The notes beneath the pieces were generated by a model. It did not search any database. It was not told the DNA's origin and was given only the letters and a program-made list of their open reading frames with translations. Below are positions 22,721-29,860 of a DNA stretch of 30,997 bases, piece after piece. Every line of letters begins with the position of its first letter. Position 1 is the first letter of the stretch. The position numbers were made by a program, and so were the translations under genes. The DNA is taken from the IMG/VR virus record IMGVR_UViG_3300043411_000259, positions 1 through 30,997 of that record, one strand, 5' to 3'. The stretch comes from a virus.

Positions 22721-23249
22721 CCTTGCCAAAGGTATATGAGTAATAGTCATCCAGTACTTTGGCTGTTGGTGCGTCACCTTTAGCTAAGGCCACAAAGCTG
22801 AATTCTGGAAACTCGCTATCTTTCTTCAGCCACGTGCTCCCGCCATAGAATCTTGGGTTCTCTAGTTGCTTCTTCCAGGACTCAGTGTCAATGAGCCCCT
22901 CCTCCACATACATGACACTCTTCTTCCCTAGCCCTGTGTCCCTGCCCATTTCCTCAGCATTAGCCACCATCAGGCACACGTAGTTGATCACGTCTGCAGC
23001 CCTACTGGCCAGCGACTCACTGGGTTCCACGTCTGGGTTCACCACAAAGCTGGAGATTCCACGAACCTGCTTCATGAAATGTGTGAGGCAATTCTGCAGC
23101 TGATTGGTGCCAACAAACTCAGAGTCAGATACAAAGTTCCTGAGTACATTGTCATCACCAGCTGTGTAGCTGATGCGCTTCTTGTCCTCCACCTCTTTGG
23201 CTTTAGACAGGATTGATTCTCTGATTTGTAGGTAGCGGTCTAGGTTCAT
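22710..23249 (-). CDS. DUF1599-like (nucleotide-modification-associated domain 1) protein
   Basis: From ATG 23249, which overlaps the upstream stop by ATGA, the product has 179 residues; the longer frame to 23333 adds an Arg/Ser-rich tail that is a shadow of the upstream gene. The central part has DDNVLRNFVSDSEF, then CLTHFMKQVRGISSFV, then SLASRAADVINYVCLMVAN. This matches the DUF1599/Nmad1 pattern: D-x-x-x-NF, KH/KQ helix, then a D-x-x-NY helix in an all-alpha fold. The family is linked by gene context to nucleotide and DNA-base modification and resembles MazG-like hydrolases. The substrate cannot be told from sequence. The C-terminal third (GSTWLKKDSEFPEF onward) is extra and unassigned. 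Confidence 0.6.
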   Translation of the reverse strand: MNLDRYLQIRESILSKAKEVEDKKRISYTAGDDNVLRNFVSDSEFVGTNQLQNCLTHFMKQVRGISSFVVNPDVEPSESLASRAADVINYVCLMVANAEEMGRDTGLGKKSVMYVEEGLIDTESWKKQLENPRFYGGSTWLKKDSEFPEFSFVALAKGDAPTAKVLDDYYSYTFGKDDV

Positions 23250-23731
23250 ACTTTCAAATCCTCCATTGGTTGTAAGTGAGCACAGTCTACAAAATAGGAA
23301 GGGCGACCGTAGCCTCCTGGATCGCGTAGCCACTCCTTCCTCTTGGCATCCTTACCCTTCATCCATCCAGCAATCTCGATAGCCCCAGGAGGCAGTCCCC
23401 TTGACAGGATGAACACATCATTATCATTGTCATTCTCCCTGACAATCAGGTCGAACACTGGGTTGCTCCTGTGCCTCACTTGGATTCCACCCGACAAGTC
23501 TGACTCACTCTTGAATGTATCCACGCTACCTGTCCAGCTTACACCAATCACCTTCGCCACAGCAAGCTCACCTATACAACCCATGATGTGCTTGTCTAAT
23601 TCCTCTAGCCATCCACTCTTCCTGTTAACCGAATCTCTACCCTTCTTCTTGATGCTTGACACCTGACGTGAGTTGGCCACCTGTACACACAGTGAGAACT
23701 CGTCGGGGGAGATGGTGGTGTACTTACTCAT
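23246..23731 (-). CDS. PD-(D/E)XK-like nuclease-fold phage protein
   Basis: A 161-residue protein, ATG 23731 with GAAGG upstream. It shows GCIGELAVAKVIG (E55), then SDLSGGIQVRHR (D78 and Q84-V-R86), then a strand FDLIVREND, then IAGWMKGKDAK and a C-terminal PSYFVDCAHLQPMEDL. The E...D...(Q/E)xK order is that of a compact PD-(D/E)XK nuclease fold. Here the last position is Arg instead of Lys, so activity is doubtful. Similar proteins are common and unnamed in phage early regions. Substrate is unknown; DNA-end or restriction-like cleavage is possible. Overlaps the next gene by 4 bp. Confidence 0.55.
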   Translation of the reverse strand: MSKYTTISPDEFSLCVQVANSRQVSSIKKKGRDSVNRKSGWLEELDKHIMGCIGELAVAKVIGVSWTGSVDTFKSESDLSGGIQVRHRSNPVFDLIVRENDNDNDVFILSRGLPPGAIEIAGWMKGKDAKRKEWLRDPGGYGRPSYFVDCAHLQPMEDLKV

Positions 23732-23734
23732 CCT

Positions 23735-24874
23735 TCACCAAAACATCCACCAAGGCTTACGCTTCTTCTTGGGTGGATTTGGGTTATTGATTGGTTCTAT
23801 TGGCAGCGGAATAGTTGGGTTAGGCACTGACTGTGACGGATAGATCTGTGTCCAACCTGATACACCGGATAGGTCACTGGTGAGAGTCTCCACGCGCAAG
23901 TTAATAGGAGAACCAAATGACCCATCTGCAACCTGGAACCTAGCGTATTGAGGCCCACCACCACCGCCAGTGAGTGAAGTGTAGATCCCATTATACACCA
24001 CAGACCCAATGCCAGATGCAGGATCAATCAATAGATCACCAGAAGAGTTGTCTGCCTTCTGCCTCACCCTAATGGTGGCATTCACAGGCAGGTATCGCTT
24101 GCTAACGTATGCAATCATTGCTGGAGTGTTACCATTGATGCCCTTCTCATAGAAGTGACCCACAGGAACACGATCAACTCGGATGAACGTGAGCTTACTC
24201 CTAAGCCTCCACGGCTTCCAGTTGTCATCCACTGCATACTCAAATGCCTTCTTGTATAACTCATAGTTGCGTCCACCAGCTACACCTGCGAAGCACCATC
24301 CAGAGTCCTTGAACATGGGCTTCCAAGATGAGAGCTTAGTGTAATCCTTCGGTCGTCCTGAGGTGAAATATTGGCATACAAAGTGAAGGTCTGGGAATCC
24401 AGTGTCTGCAAAATCGTGCCCTGTCCCGCGCATGCCGATGAGTCCATGCTTACTTTCCCCAAGACCCATACGGAGTGCATACCAGAAGAAGCTTCCAAGG
24501 TTTTCTTCAATGAGTTCCTTTAACACCACGTTGCTAGTGTTGTGATAGATAGCACACAGTCCGGTGATGGTGAAGTGATGATAGATTGGGCTGGTGCATT
24601 CAGATCCCCATAGCCCAAGTTCATCACGCTCACGCTGCAGGCGCACAACAAGTTCATGTTCAGTGCCAGGGTCGAGTTTGCCATTCAGGGCCGCGCCACC
24701 ACCCTTCTCCAGAAGAAACAGGTTTTGGCTACCCTGCATTTCCTTGGGACCATTGGGAACTGGGTGGAGTTTCTTCTCCACTTCCTGGATCGCTCTCTCT
24801 CTACCAGATAGGATATTGCGCTTGAGTGTCCACTCATTCAGCCATGGCATCAGTGTGTCTTCACCATTACCCAT
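23735..24874 (-). CDS. 379-residue protein of unknown function
   Basis: The largest unassigned gene of the leftward arm, with ATG 24874 behind AAGGAG and overlapping the previous stop by 8 bp. The N-terminal 130 residues look helical and charged (NILSGRERAIQEVEKKL). The middle is rich in aromatic and Gly residues: YHHFTITGLCAIYHN, LGSFFWYALRMGLGESKHG, WKPMFKDSGWCFAGVAGG. A beta-rich part (about 260-340) follows, with IRVRQKADNSSGDLLIDP and a GGGGG run. The tail is Pro/Asn-rich, then KKKRKPWWMFW. There is no signal peptide. The middle segment with alternating helices and conserved-looking Trp/His/Gly could be an alpha/alpha-toroid hydrolase, but I cannot support this. A virion or envelope role cannot be excluded. 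Confidence 0.75.
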   Translation of the reverse strand: MGNGEDTLMPWLNEWTLKRNILSGRERAIQEVEKKLHPVPNGPKEMQGSQNLFLLEKGGGAALNGKLDPGTEHELVVRLQRERDELGLWGSECTSPIYHHFTITGLCAIYHNTSNVVLKELIEENLGSFFWYALRMGLGESKHGLIGMRGTGHDFADTGFPDLHFVCQYFTSGRPKDYTKLSSWKPMFKDSGWCFAGVAGGRNYELYKKAFEYAVDDNWKPWRLRSKLTFIRVDRVPVGHFYEKGINGNTPAMIAYVSKRYLPVNATIRVRQKADNSSGDLLIDPASGIGSVVYNGIYTSLTGGGGGPQYARFQVADGSFGSPINLRVETLTSDLSGVSGWTQIYPSQSVPNPTIPLPIEPINNPNPPKKKRKPWWMFW

Positions 24875-25091
24875 TTACATTCTCCTTGTTTTCTTCCATG
24901 ATGATAGCAATCAAACTAATAATTGCTTTTGTGTGCCCTGGCTTTGAGCTGAAGATACTAACACACCTATTGTCATGATCTAGGTTGTATGAGGTGATCT
25001 CATCACCACACTTGCGATAGTGATCATGACCACTGATGAAGTCTTTGCTACCAAGCCAGTAGTGGAGATTCTTGAGTAGTTGTTTGAACAT
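24867..25091 (-). CDS. Small protein, unknown
   Basis: A 74-residue frame with ATG 25091 inside the TAATG overlap and AAGGAG five bases upstream. It has a basic start (FKQLLKNLHYWLGSK), a His/Asp-rich middle and a hydrophobic helix (AIISLIAIIME). It marks the left side of the GC-rich segment: its own base composition is ordinary for this genome (26 of 60 G+C at 24961-25020). Function unknown. Confidence 0.65.
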   Translation of the reverse strand: MFKQLLKNLHYWLGSKDFISGHDHYRKCGDEITSYNLDHDNRCVSIFSSKPGHTKAIISLIAIIMEENKENVNG

Positions 25092-25621
25092 TATACTCCT
25101 TGTTGTGGTGCGTTATTGTTCGTCTCCGCCGCCGGGATCGGCTGAGCTTTCCTGATCTCTCTCGCCCACCAACGCATACGGCCCACGGCAGACGGCAGCT
25201 TAGCGCAGGAGATGAAATCTCCGGTGGGCGGGACGGACATGCCGCCGACCGGATTGCGCGACTCGACCGCAACCTCAAACTCGTGCGCGATTGAGTCTGC
25301 GAGGTTCGCGACCTTTTCCATCCCCTCCACCCTGGCCCGCAGGGTGGCGATCTCGGCGGCGCGTTGGTCTGCGTTCTCGCCCCAGAATACAACCTGCGCT
25401 CTGTAGTCGTGCGCCTGTTGAACGAGCTTCGCCCGCAGTTCCTCGATCTCCTTCTCGCGGGCGGTGGCGGCGGCGAGGTAGCCGACTCTGAAATCGGCGC
25501 AACAGGCGTCCTCTTCGGTCATGGTCATCGCGGTTCCATAGACCTGCTCGTGGGCTGCTGCTCTCTTGGCGACATGGGGCCGAATAGCCTCACGTGCCTC
25601 CTTCTGGAGTGCGTCGCTCAT
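25091..25621 (-). CDS. Coiled-coil early protein in GC-rich segment
   Basis: From ATG 25621 the product has 176 residues. This start is chosen because it overlaps the upstream TGA (ATGA); the longer frame to 25963 runs over the two upstream genes and is Arg/Ser-rich shadow sequence. Features: a helical start (SDALQKEAREAIRPHV), a long coiled coil (about res 47-115, EKEIEELRAKLVQQAHDYRA, then AAEIATLRARVEGMEKV), then SVPPTGDFISCAKLPS and RMRWWAREI. This is typical of small phage early proteins of unknown role. The last about 10 codons (AETNNNAPQQGV) lie at the boundary where base composition drops to the genome norm. Confidence 0.65.
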   Translation of the reverse strand: MSDALQKEAREAIRPHVAKRAAAHEQVYGTAMTMTEEDACCADFRVGYLAAATAREKEIEELRAKLVQQAHDYRAQVVFWGENADQRAAEIATLRARVEGMEKVANLADSIAHEFEVAVESRNPVGGMSVPPTGDFISCAKLPSAVGRMRWWAREIRKAQPIPAAETNNNAPQQGV

Positions 25622-25749
25622 GCGAACCTCACATGGTTGATTAGCCAGATGATGAGCCATACCGCCCCGGCGACTGTAGCGACTACTCCGATCACACAGA
25701 AGATCATGGCCGTGACGCATCCCTTGTCCGAGATCCCGAGATAGCTCAT
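25618..25749 (-). CDS. Tiny single-span membrane protein
   Basis: A 43-residue product (ATG 25749 to TGA 25618-25620), coupled by ATGA at both ends. After MSYLGISDKG almost the whole chain is hydrophobic (MIFCVIGVVATVAGAVWLII), so it is a single- or hairpin-span inner-membrane peptide. A longer upstream frame to 25836 overlaps the next gene's end and is not credible. Phage membrane peptides of this size often affect host envelope or superinfection, but nothing specific can be said. Confidence 0.65.
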   Translation of the reverse strand: MSYLGISDKGCVTAMIFCVIGVVATVAGAVWLIIWLINHVRFA

Positions 25750-26057
25750 CCCGCCACCTTCCCTTCGGCGGCGAGGAAGGCCGCTGTGTCTCCGTATGGC
25801 ATCTCGTTCGTTTCCAGATCGCCAAACTTTCTCCAATCCTCCAGCAGCCGGATCGCCTCGTCGTGGCGGGCGAGGATTCGCTGGAATGCGGCAGCGTAGG
25901 CTTCGGCGTACTCCACCTCGACATGCCAGCCGACGAATTGCGCGTTGTCTCCGGTGAAGACATATCCGGAATCGGTTCCGGTGCGCGTCACCATCTCTTC
26001 AACAATCGCCCGCTCCTCCGCATTCAGGCTGCGCGGAGCCAGCTTCGTGTCGCTCAC
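25746..26057 (-). CDS. Small acidic phage protein in GC-rich segment
   Basis: A 103-residue protein with a GTG start at 26057 that overlaps the upstream TGA (GTGA). It is mostly helical and acidic: APRSLNAEERAIVEEMVTR, then a strand part SGYVFTGDNAQFVGWHVEVE, then a long helix AYAAAFQRILARHDEAIRLL. No metal-binding or membrane motif. No family is recognised. Codon use is markedly GC-rich at third positions, unlike the flanking genes outside the segment. Confidence 0.68.
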   Translation of the reverse strand: MSDTKLAPRSLNAEERAIVEEMVTRTGTDSGYVFTGDNAQFVGWHVEVEYAEAYAAAFQRILARHDEAIRLLEDWRKFGDLETNEMPYGDTAAFLAAEGKVAG

Positions 26058-26464
26058 TTGATCTCCTTCGCAGCCGCAAGCAGCGCGGACCTTGTTGCGA
26101 CAATTTCTTCTGGGTCTTGGCGCGGAGGCTTCCCGCCATCATCATCTGCCCAACAGTCTCCGCAGATATCACAGATCTCCCAGATAGCCCCTCCCCTGTG
26201 AGTTTCTTCGTGCGAGCAGATTTGACTCTCTGCGTAAGCAAGTAGATCTTGCAGCGCCTCCACCAACTGCTCCCGCACCTTCGCATCCTCCGCGAGTCTG
26301 GCTTCGTAGATGGAGCGGGCGAAGCGAGCGCCTTCCTCGAAGTCTCTCTCTGCGTATTCGAGGTGCTCTTGCCGCTCCTCCGTGTCGCCCATCAGTCGGG
26401 TTGCTGCCTGCGCGTGGTTGTGACACGCCACGATGATCTGCTCATCCGTGAGCAGGGCGGTCAC
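26054..26464 (-). CDS. Zinc-binding-like phage early protein
   Basis: From GTG 26464, which overlaps the upstream TGA, the product has 136 residues; the longer frame to 26545 would run over the conserved end of the upstream gene. It begins TALLTDEQIIVACHNHAQAA, has a coiled-coil middle (AKVREQLVEALQDLLAYAES), then a Cys/His cluster SQICSHEETHRGG and WEICDICGDCWADDDGG. Several Cys pairs and two His residues suggest one zinc site. I know this last pattern from phages of GC-rich Proteobacteria, where the function is unknown. It may be a small regulator. Its upstream and downstream neighbours are coupled by 4-bp overlaps. Confidence 0.68.
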   Translation of the reverse strand: MTALLTDEQIIVACHNHAQAATRLMGDTEERQEHLEYAERDFEEGARFARSIYEARLAEDAKVREQLVEALQDLLAYAESQICSHEETHRGGAIWEICDICGDCWADDDGGKPPRQDPEEIVATRSALLAAAKEIK

Positions 26465-26655
26465 TTGGACGGCTCCACTCGCACGTACTTGCGGACTCGA
26501 AAAGCTTCTCCGTCGTTGCCGAAATGCTTGCGCTGCATCTGGCACTCATAGTCTGCGTCGATCTTTTTCAGGTGAGCGGTGGCGGCAATGGGCTCCCACT
26601 CGAAACCCCGCTCTCTGGCCTCAACGATCCACACCTTGTTTTTCTTCACTGCCAT
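26461..26655 (-). CDS. Small basic protein in GC-rich segment
   Basis: A 64-residue product from ATG 26655. The longer frame to 26880 is Arg-rich shadow sequence of the TolB-like gene. GAGGGG lies about 7 bases upstream and the gene overlaps the TolB-like stop by 10 bp. Segments are KKNKVWIVEARERGFEWEPIA, a helix AHLKKIDADYECQMQ and a strand RVRKYVRVEPSK, so a small alpha/beta fold. Function unknown. Confidence 0.65.
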   Translation of the reverse strand: MAVKKNKVWIVEARERGFEWEPIAATAHLKKIDADYECQMQRKHFGNDGEAFRVRKYVRVEPSK

Positions 26656-27290
26656 CTCGTCACCCCTCCGCTCTCGAATCCGTCCGTGAAAATCTCCGTC
26701 CACACCACCCCGCCGACAACCGGCGCGGCGTACCAAGTCGAGACACCCGACCCGCTCGGATCTTGCGCGAACAGAACGAGGTCGCCGCGTACCTGGAACC
26801 CGCGCTGCACGGCGCTCATGTTCGGCTGCGATAGGCGCACCGTTCCGCCGCCCGTCACCGGAGCGGAGAACAGCTTCCATTCTCCAGTAGCGTTCCTTCC
26901 CTTGCGGTAGACCACGCGCCCACCAGCGAACGCGAAGTCGTCCACGTCGTTATCGCTCGGCATCGACCCAGACAGCTTGACCGGCGAGCCGCCCCAGAGC
27001 GGCACCGAGAAGAGTTCGTACTGCGTCCACCGATTCGGGTCCGCCGTGTACGCCACGAGATCCACCGAAACCTGGAACGCGATCACGTCCCGGTTGGTTT
27101 CCATCTCTTGCGACAATCTAACAGCAGGCCCACCGCCAATTGGCACCGACCACAAAGCATAGCTTGATTGATTAGGTACATCCACCATACACACAACATA
27201 GTTGTTAGTCACGACAGACTGAGAGAACTGCCCATTTGGTGATGGACACAATGGACTTACAATCATTGTTAGCAAAATAGCAGCGAGCAT
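26646..27290 (-). CDS. Secreted TolB-like beta-propeller protein (mosaic gene)
   Basis: From ATG 27290 (GGAAGGGAG upstream, overlapping the RusA-like stop as TGATG) the product has 214 residues. It starts with a signal-peptide-like helix (LAAILLTMIVSPLC). Four repeats of about 45-50 residues follow, each with a motif of the form L-(W/F)-S-(V/A)-P-x-x-G-G-x-x-V-(R/K)-L-S: LWSVPIGGGPAVRLSQ, LFSVPLWGGSPVKLSG, LFSAPVTGGGTVRLSQ and YAAPVVGG. These are TolB/PD40-type propeller blades. The end IFTDGFESGGVTRW resembles a C-terminal DGFESG motif seen on secreted proteins of some bacteria. Four blades are too few for a complete six-blade propeller. The first blade has ordinary base composition, the rest is GC-rich, so the composition boundary lies inside the gene near 27115. 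Confidence 0.72.
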   Translation of the reverse strand: MLAAILLTMIVSPLCPSPNGQFSQSVVTNNYVVCMVDVPNQSSYALWSVPIGGGPAVRLSQEMETNRDVIAFQVSVDLVAYTADPNRWTQYELFSVPLWGGSPVKLSGSMPSDNDVDDFAFAGGRVVYRKGRNATGEWKLFSAPVTGGGTVRLSQPNMSAVQRGFQVRGDLVLFAQDPSGSGVSTWYAAPVVGGVVWTEIFTDGFESGGVTRWQ

Positions 27291-27811
27291 CAGTGCTCCC
27301 TTCCACACTTAGTGCATGGCTCATCTTTATATAGCATGATCTTAATCACAGTGCTCTCTTCCTTCCCATGATCCCTCCACTCGATAATCCTACTTCCGTC
27401 CCAACTCCGAATCCACCTATCATTCAGCACCACCCCAGCCCTCTGCAGCAGATCACCGCATCCCACTAGGCATCCATCCAAGTCAGGAACAGCACCCTTT
27501 CCCGCCAAGAATATAGCCATAATGTGTAGCCTATGATCCTTATCCCCGATAGGAGGGCTTGATCCCCATTGTTGCTTCAAGGAGGGCAGCCCCAGCTTGA
27601 GTGCTGCCGAGAAGTTCTTCGAGTGACATGGCACTGGCACCAACCTCTTCAGCCTTGTGCTGTACACCATTCTCATGTCTCTGCTGTTCTTCGCCAGGGC
27701 TGGCCTCCCCGGATACCATAGCTTCACGGGCCAGTCTATCGACCCATGATATGCTGGGGAATCCTGAGGTGGTGTAGGTCCACTTTTCTTCTGTGTCTTT
27801 GGCTTTGACAT
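27290..27811 (-). CDS. rusA: RusA-like Holliday-junction resolvase
   Basis: A 173-residue protein, ATG 27811 with AAAGGGG upstream. Motifs follow the RusA order: PGRPALAKNSRD near the N-terminus, then the strand LHIMAIFLAG, the acidic site VPDLDG (D110, D112), a helix CGDLLQRAG, then VVLNDRWI (D131). These three Asp residues correspond to the catalytic set of the family; the usual PDxDN-x-x-K is PDLDGCLVG here, so the Lys is absent. A C-terminal CTKCGREH is an extra. The enzyme would resolve branched DNA during replication or before packaging. The first 90 residues are coded in a region that is also read in another frame by the preceding gene. Downstream it overlaps the TolB-like gene by one base (TGATG). 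Confidence 0.75.
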   Translation of the reverse strand: MSKPKTQKKSGPTPPQDSPAYHGSIDWPVKLWYPGRPALAKNSRDMRMVYSTRLKRLVPVPCHSKNFSAALKLGLPSLKQQWGSSPPIGDKDHRLHIMAIFLAGKGAVPDLDGCLVGCGDLLQRAGVVLNDRWIRSWDGSRIIEWRDHGKEESTVIKIMLYKDEPCTKCGREH

Positions 27812-28163
27812 ACCCCTTTCGGTGGAGAATCTCCAACATGTTCATGTAATCGAATTCATTGTGAGCTGTGTAATTACACAGGTTATGCTTCATACCAACT
27901 GACTTCAGTGATCTTAGCTTTGTGCTGCATTCCTTGGAACAAGTGGATGAGTTGCTGGAGTTCTTAGGTCCACCGCATGTCACACACACAGTGCGCTTGA
28001 TCCTAAGCACCTCACGTCTTTCATCTGCACACTTCTTTGAGCAAGTCATCTGCTTCTTGCTCTTGTTGTGAGTGCCAAGGCTGTATCCCCTAACCCTCCA
28101 CCCAGCCTGGAACCAAGTGCCACAGTTCCTACATGAGCACCAAGGTTTCTCATCACTCGACAC
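27540..28163 (-). CDS. Cys-rich zinc-ribbon-like protein
   Basis: A 207-residue protein with a GTG start at 28163, overlapping the primase-helicase end by 11 bp. The first 80 residues hold four Cys pairs: WCSCRNCGTWF, MTCSKKCADERR, TVCVTCGGPK and STCSKECSTK. This suggests two zinc sites, like the CxxC...CSxxC ribbons of HNH-associated and nucleic-acid-binding phage proteins, although no HNH catalytic His is visible. The remainder is helical and acidic (GEASPGEEQQRHENG, MSLEELLGSTQAGAALLEAT). The last 272 bp are also the start of the RusA-like gene in another frame. Role probably in replication or regulation, inferred from context. Confidence 0.68.
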   Translation of the reverse strand: MSSDEKPWCSCRNCGTWFQAGWRVRGYSLGTHNKSKKQMTCSKKCADERREVLRIKRTVCVTCGGPKNSSNSSTCSKECSTKLRSLKSVGMKHNLCNYTAHNEFDYMNMLEILHRKGYVKAKDTEEKWTYTTSGFPSISWVDRLAREAMVSGEASPGEEQQRHENGVQHKAEEVGASAMSLEELLGSTQAGAALLEATMGIKPSYRG

Positions 28164-29643
28164 AGGTCACCGTCCACTTGAACTTCTGAACATCAACATC
28201 AAGTAGCACCTTAGCTGCCGGGATGTTCTTCCCCTTGACGTTGATGGCTCCAATCCGCGAACCCTGTTCACGCAATACTTCAAACACGTAGTCGGGGCTA
28301 CTCTTCATGGCCCTGCTACCTGAAGCATCGCCCTCTTTGTTGGTGTGATGGATCAGGATGATGAGACACCCATACTCCTTGCTCACTTGCTTCACCTTGT
28401 TGAGCATCTCATTCTCGATGTTGTATGCATTGCTCCCAGGCTGCACTGACATGGGAGCAAACATGCTCCAGATGTCAATCACCACCACCTCAATATCAGG
28501 GTTAGCTTGCAACACCTCCTTCAGTTGATCAAGCCCCCCGACATCCATACGTGGCCAAGTGAACTGCACTCTGAGGTTCTGTGGTGGTTGCCTACCGTCC
28601 AAGATCTTACGCCACCGTTGCTGACCCATCAGTGTGTCCTGTTCAAGGTCGAGGTAAAGCACACCTCTTGGCTTAGGAACAACATACCTACCCCACACCT
28701 TCTCTCTTGTGGTGAGACTCAGTGCCACCTGCGCAAACAAACCTGACTTACCCACCTTCTCATCAGCATACACAATTGCCAACCCAGGAGCAAGTAGATC
28801 CTCCACATACCAATTGACGCTCCCAAGTTCTGCTGCGATGAGTTCATCGAGCGTCCACATCTTGCCTTGGTTGACCTTGCGTTGTTCCTCATAGCGTTTC
28901 CACACCCGGTCAATGATCTTGTTGATCTTAGGGTACTCTTTGTACCCAGAACCTTCGGATGCCTTGGCAATGCCTTCAAGGATGATCTCTGCTTCTTCCT
29001 TCTCAAATCCTCTAGCCCTCATTGAACATGCCGCACGGAACAAACCCACCTGTCTACTCCCAGGCTCAATCCCCTTTAGCATGTTAACAAGGCTAACCTT
29101 CTCCTTCTCTTCTGTGCGGATAGACTGATTGCAACTCTCGATCACCCACTTAGGGCACAGTGGAAATGTTGTTGGGTCAAGATCCTCAATCACTCCAAGG
29201 TCTTCCCACGCATACAACCCACCATCAGGATGAACAGAGGGAGGCACAAGGACATAGGACCCAAGGGCTCGGATGTCAATACCGTCCATCACCTTAACCC
29301 TTGGACCTATCTTCACTCCCTCTGGCAACCTATACCAGTAGTGGCGTCCACCACCCTTGCCAGGGGTGATGGTGACCCATGTCTCAGGCAACCCCATGTC
29401 AGGGTTATCCTTGATGTGCTCATGAGCATTGGCATCAAAGTCTACAATGATCAGACCTTCAGGTACACTAACACCAATCCCATATGGCTGCCTGTCCCAC
29501 CAGAACCTGATCTGCTCAGGATCTAACGTGGCAGAGTAGAACCCATTAGTGGTGGCCGGGGCCTTGCTCTTTGGGATAACAGGGAACACTGGTAGCCCGC
29601 GAGATGCTAGCCATAGTGCTGACTCTCGCAGTTGGTCATTCAT
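28153..29643 (-). CDS. Primase-helicase (PrimPol N-terminal domain + AAA/RepA-like helicase)
   Basis: A 496-residue two-domain protein. The N-terminal 170 residues are a bifunctional primase-polymerase domain: LIIVDFDAN with the metal-binding D68 and D70, then GGGRHYWYR (H101), then GIDIRALGSYVLVPPS. The C-terminal half is a RecA-like ATPase of the RepA/AAA_25 type: Walker A ADEKVGKSG (293-301), a strand VLYLDLEQD, Walker B VVVID (386-390) and a His motif IILIHHTNK (H432-H433). It probably primes and unwinds the phage genome. Neighbours (RecB-like nuclease, RusA-like resolvase, zinc protein) form the replication-recombination part of the arm. It overlaps its neighbours by 8 and 11 bp. Primase and helicase motifs are complete. 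Confidence 0.9.
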   Translation of the reverse strand: MNDQLRESALWLASRGLPVFPVIPKSKAPATTNGFYSATLDPEQIRFWWDRQPYGIGVSVPEGLIIVDFDANAHEHIKDNPDMGLPETWVTITPGKGGGRHYWYRLPEGVKIGPRVKVMDGIDIRALGSYVLVPPSVHPDGGLYAWEDLGVIEDLDPTTFPLCPKWVIESCNQSIRTEEKEKVSLVNMLKGIEPGSRQVGLFRAACSMRARGFEKEEAEIILEGIAKASEGSGYKEYPKINKIIDRVWKRYEEQRKVNQGKMWTLDELIAAELGSVNWYVEDLLAPGLAIVYADEKVGKSGLFAQVALSLTTREKVWGRYVVPKPRGVLYLDLEQDTLMGQQRWRKILDGRQPPQNLRVQFTWPRMDVGGLDQLKEVLQANPDIEVVVIDIWSMFAPMSVQPGSNAYNIENEMLNKVKQVSKEYGCLIILIHHTNKEGDASGSRAMKSSPDYVFEVLREQGSRIGAINVKGKNIPAAKVLLDVDVQKFKWTVTCVE

Positions 29644-29860
29644 AAGCGTCTAGCAATGACTTGTCAGTTTCTAGACGTTGGATTCTTTCTAACAGATCCA
29701 ACAACTTCATGTAGTCAGAAGTCAACACATATTTACCTTGCATGCTGTTATACTCATGCATGTTTCCACCACACAACTTACATACCCCGTCATCATCCCA
29801 TGTATTGTCTCCACATCCAGCATACCAAAACATGCTGTATGTCTTGATCTTCTCGATCAT
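29636..29860 (-). CDS. Small Cys-rich protein
   Basis: A 74-residue protein with ATG 29860 in an ATGA overlap with the nuclease gene. Its first 35 residues hold AGCGDNTWDDDGVCKLCGGN, with three Cys and a later His, possibly one zinc site. The C-terminal half is a leucine-rich helix (YMKLLDLLERIQRLETDKSLL), likely a coiled coil. This fits a small adaptor or regulator that dimerises. No family is recognised. Confidence 0.65.
   Translation of the reverse strand: MIEKIKTYSMFWYAGCGDNTWDDDGVCKLCGGNMHEYNSMQGKYVLTSDYMKLLDLLERIQRLETDKSLLDAYE

Larger units (their letters stand above)
25110..27115. other. GC-rich segment of about 2 kb, probably acquired
   Basis: Base composition changes sharply. I counted 44 of 60 G+C at 25321-25380 and 43 of 60 at 26701-26760, against 26 of 60 at 24961-25020 and 27 of 60 at 27241-27300 just outside. 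The boundaries fall within the last codons of the 176-residue gene (left) and within the TolB-like gene (right). I see no inverted repeats, target duplication, integrase or transposase, so homologous or illegitimate recombination with another phage or host DNA is more likely than an insertion sequence. Confidence 0.75.

Noticed and set aside
25746-26900. Long Arg/Ser-rich frames on both strands inside the GC-rich segment
   Set aside because: GC-rich DNA has few stop codons, so long shadow frames are expected. The chosen set gives consistent 4-bp overlaps, ribosome sites and normal protein composition.
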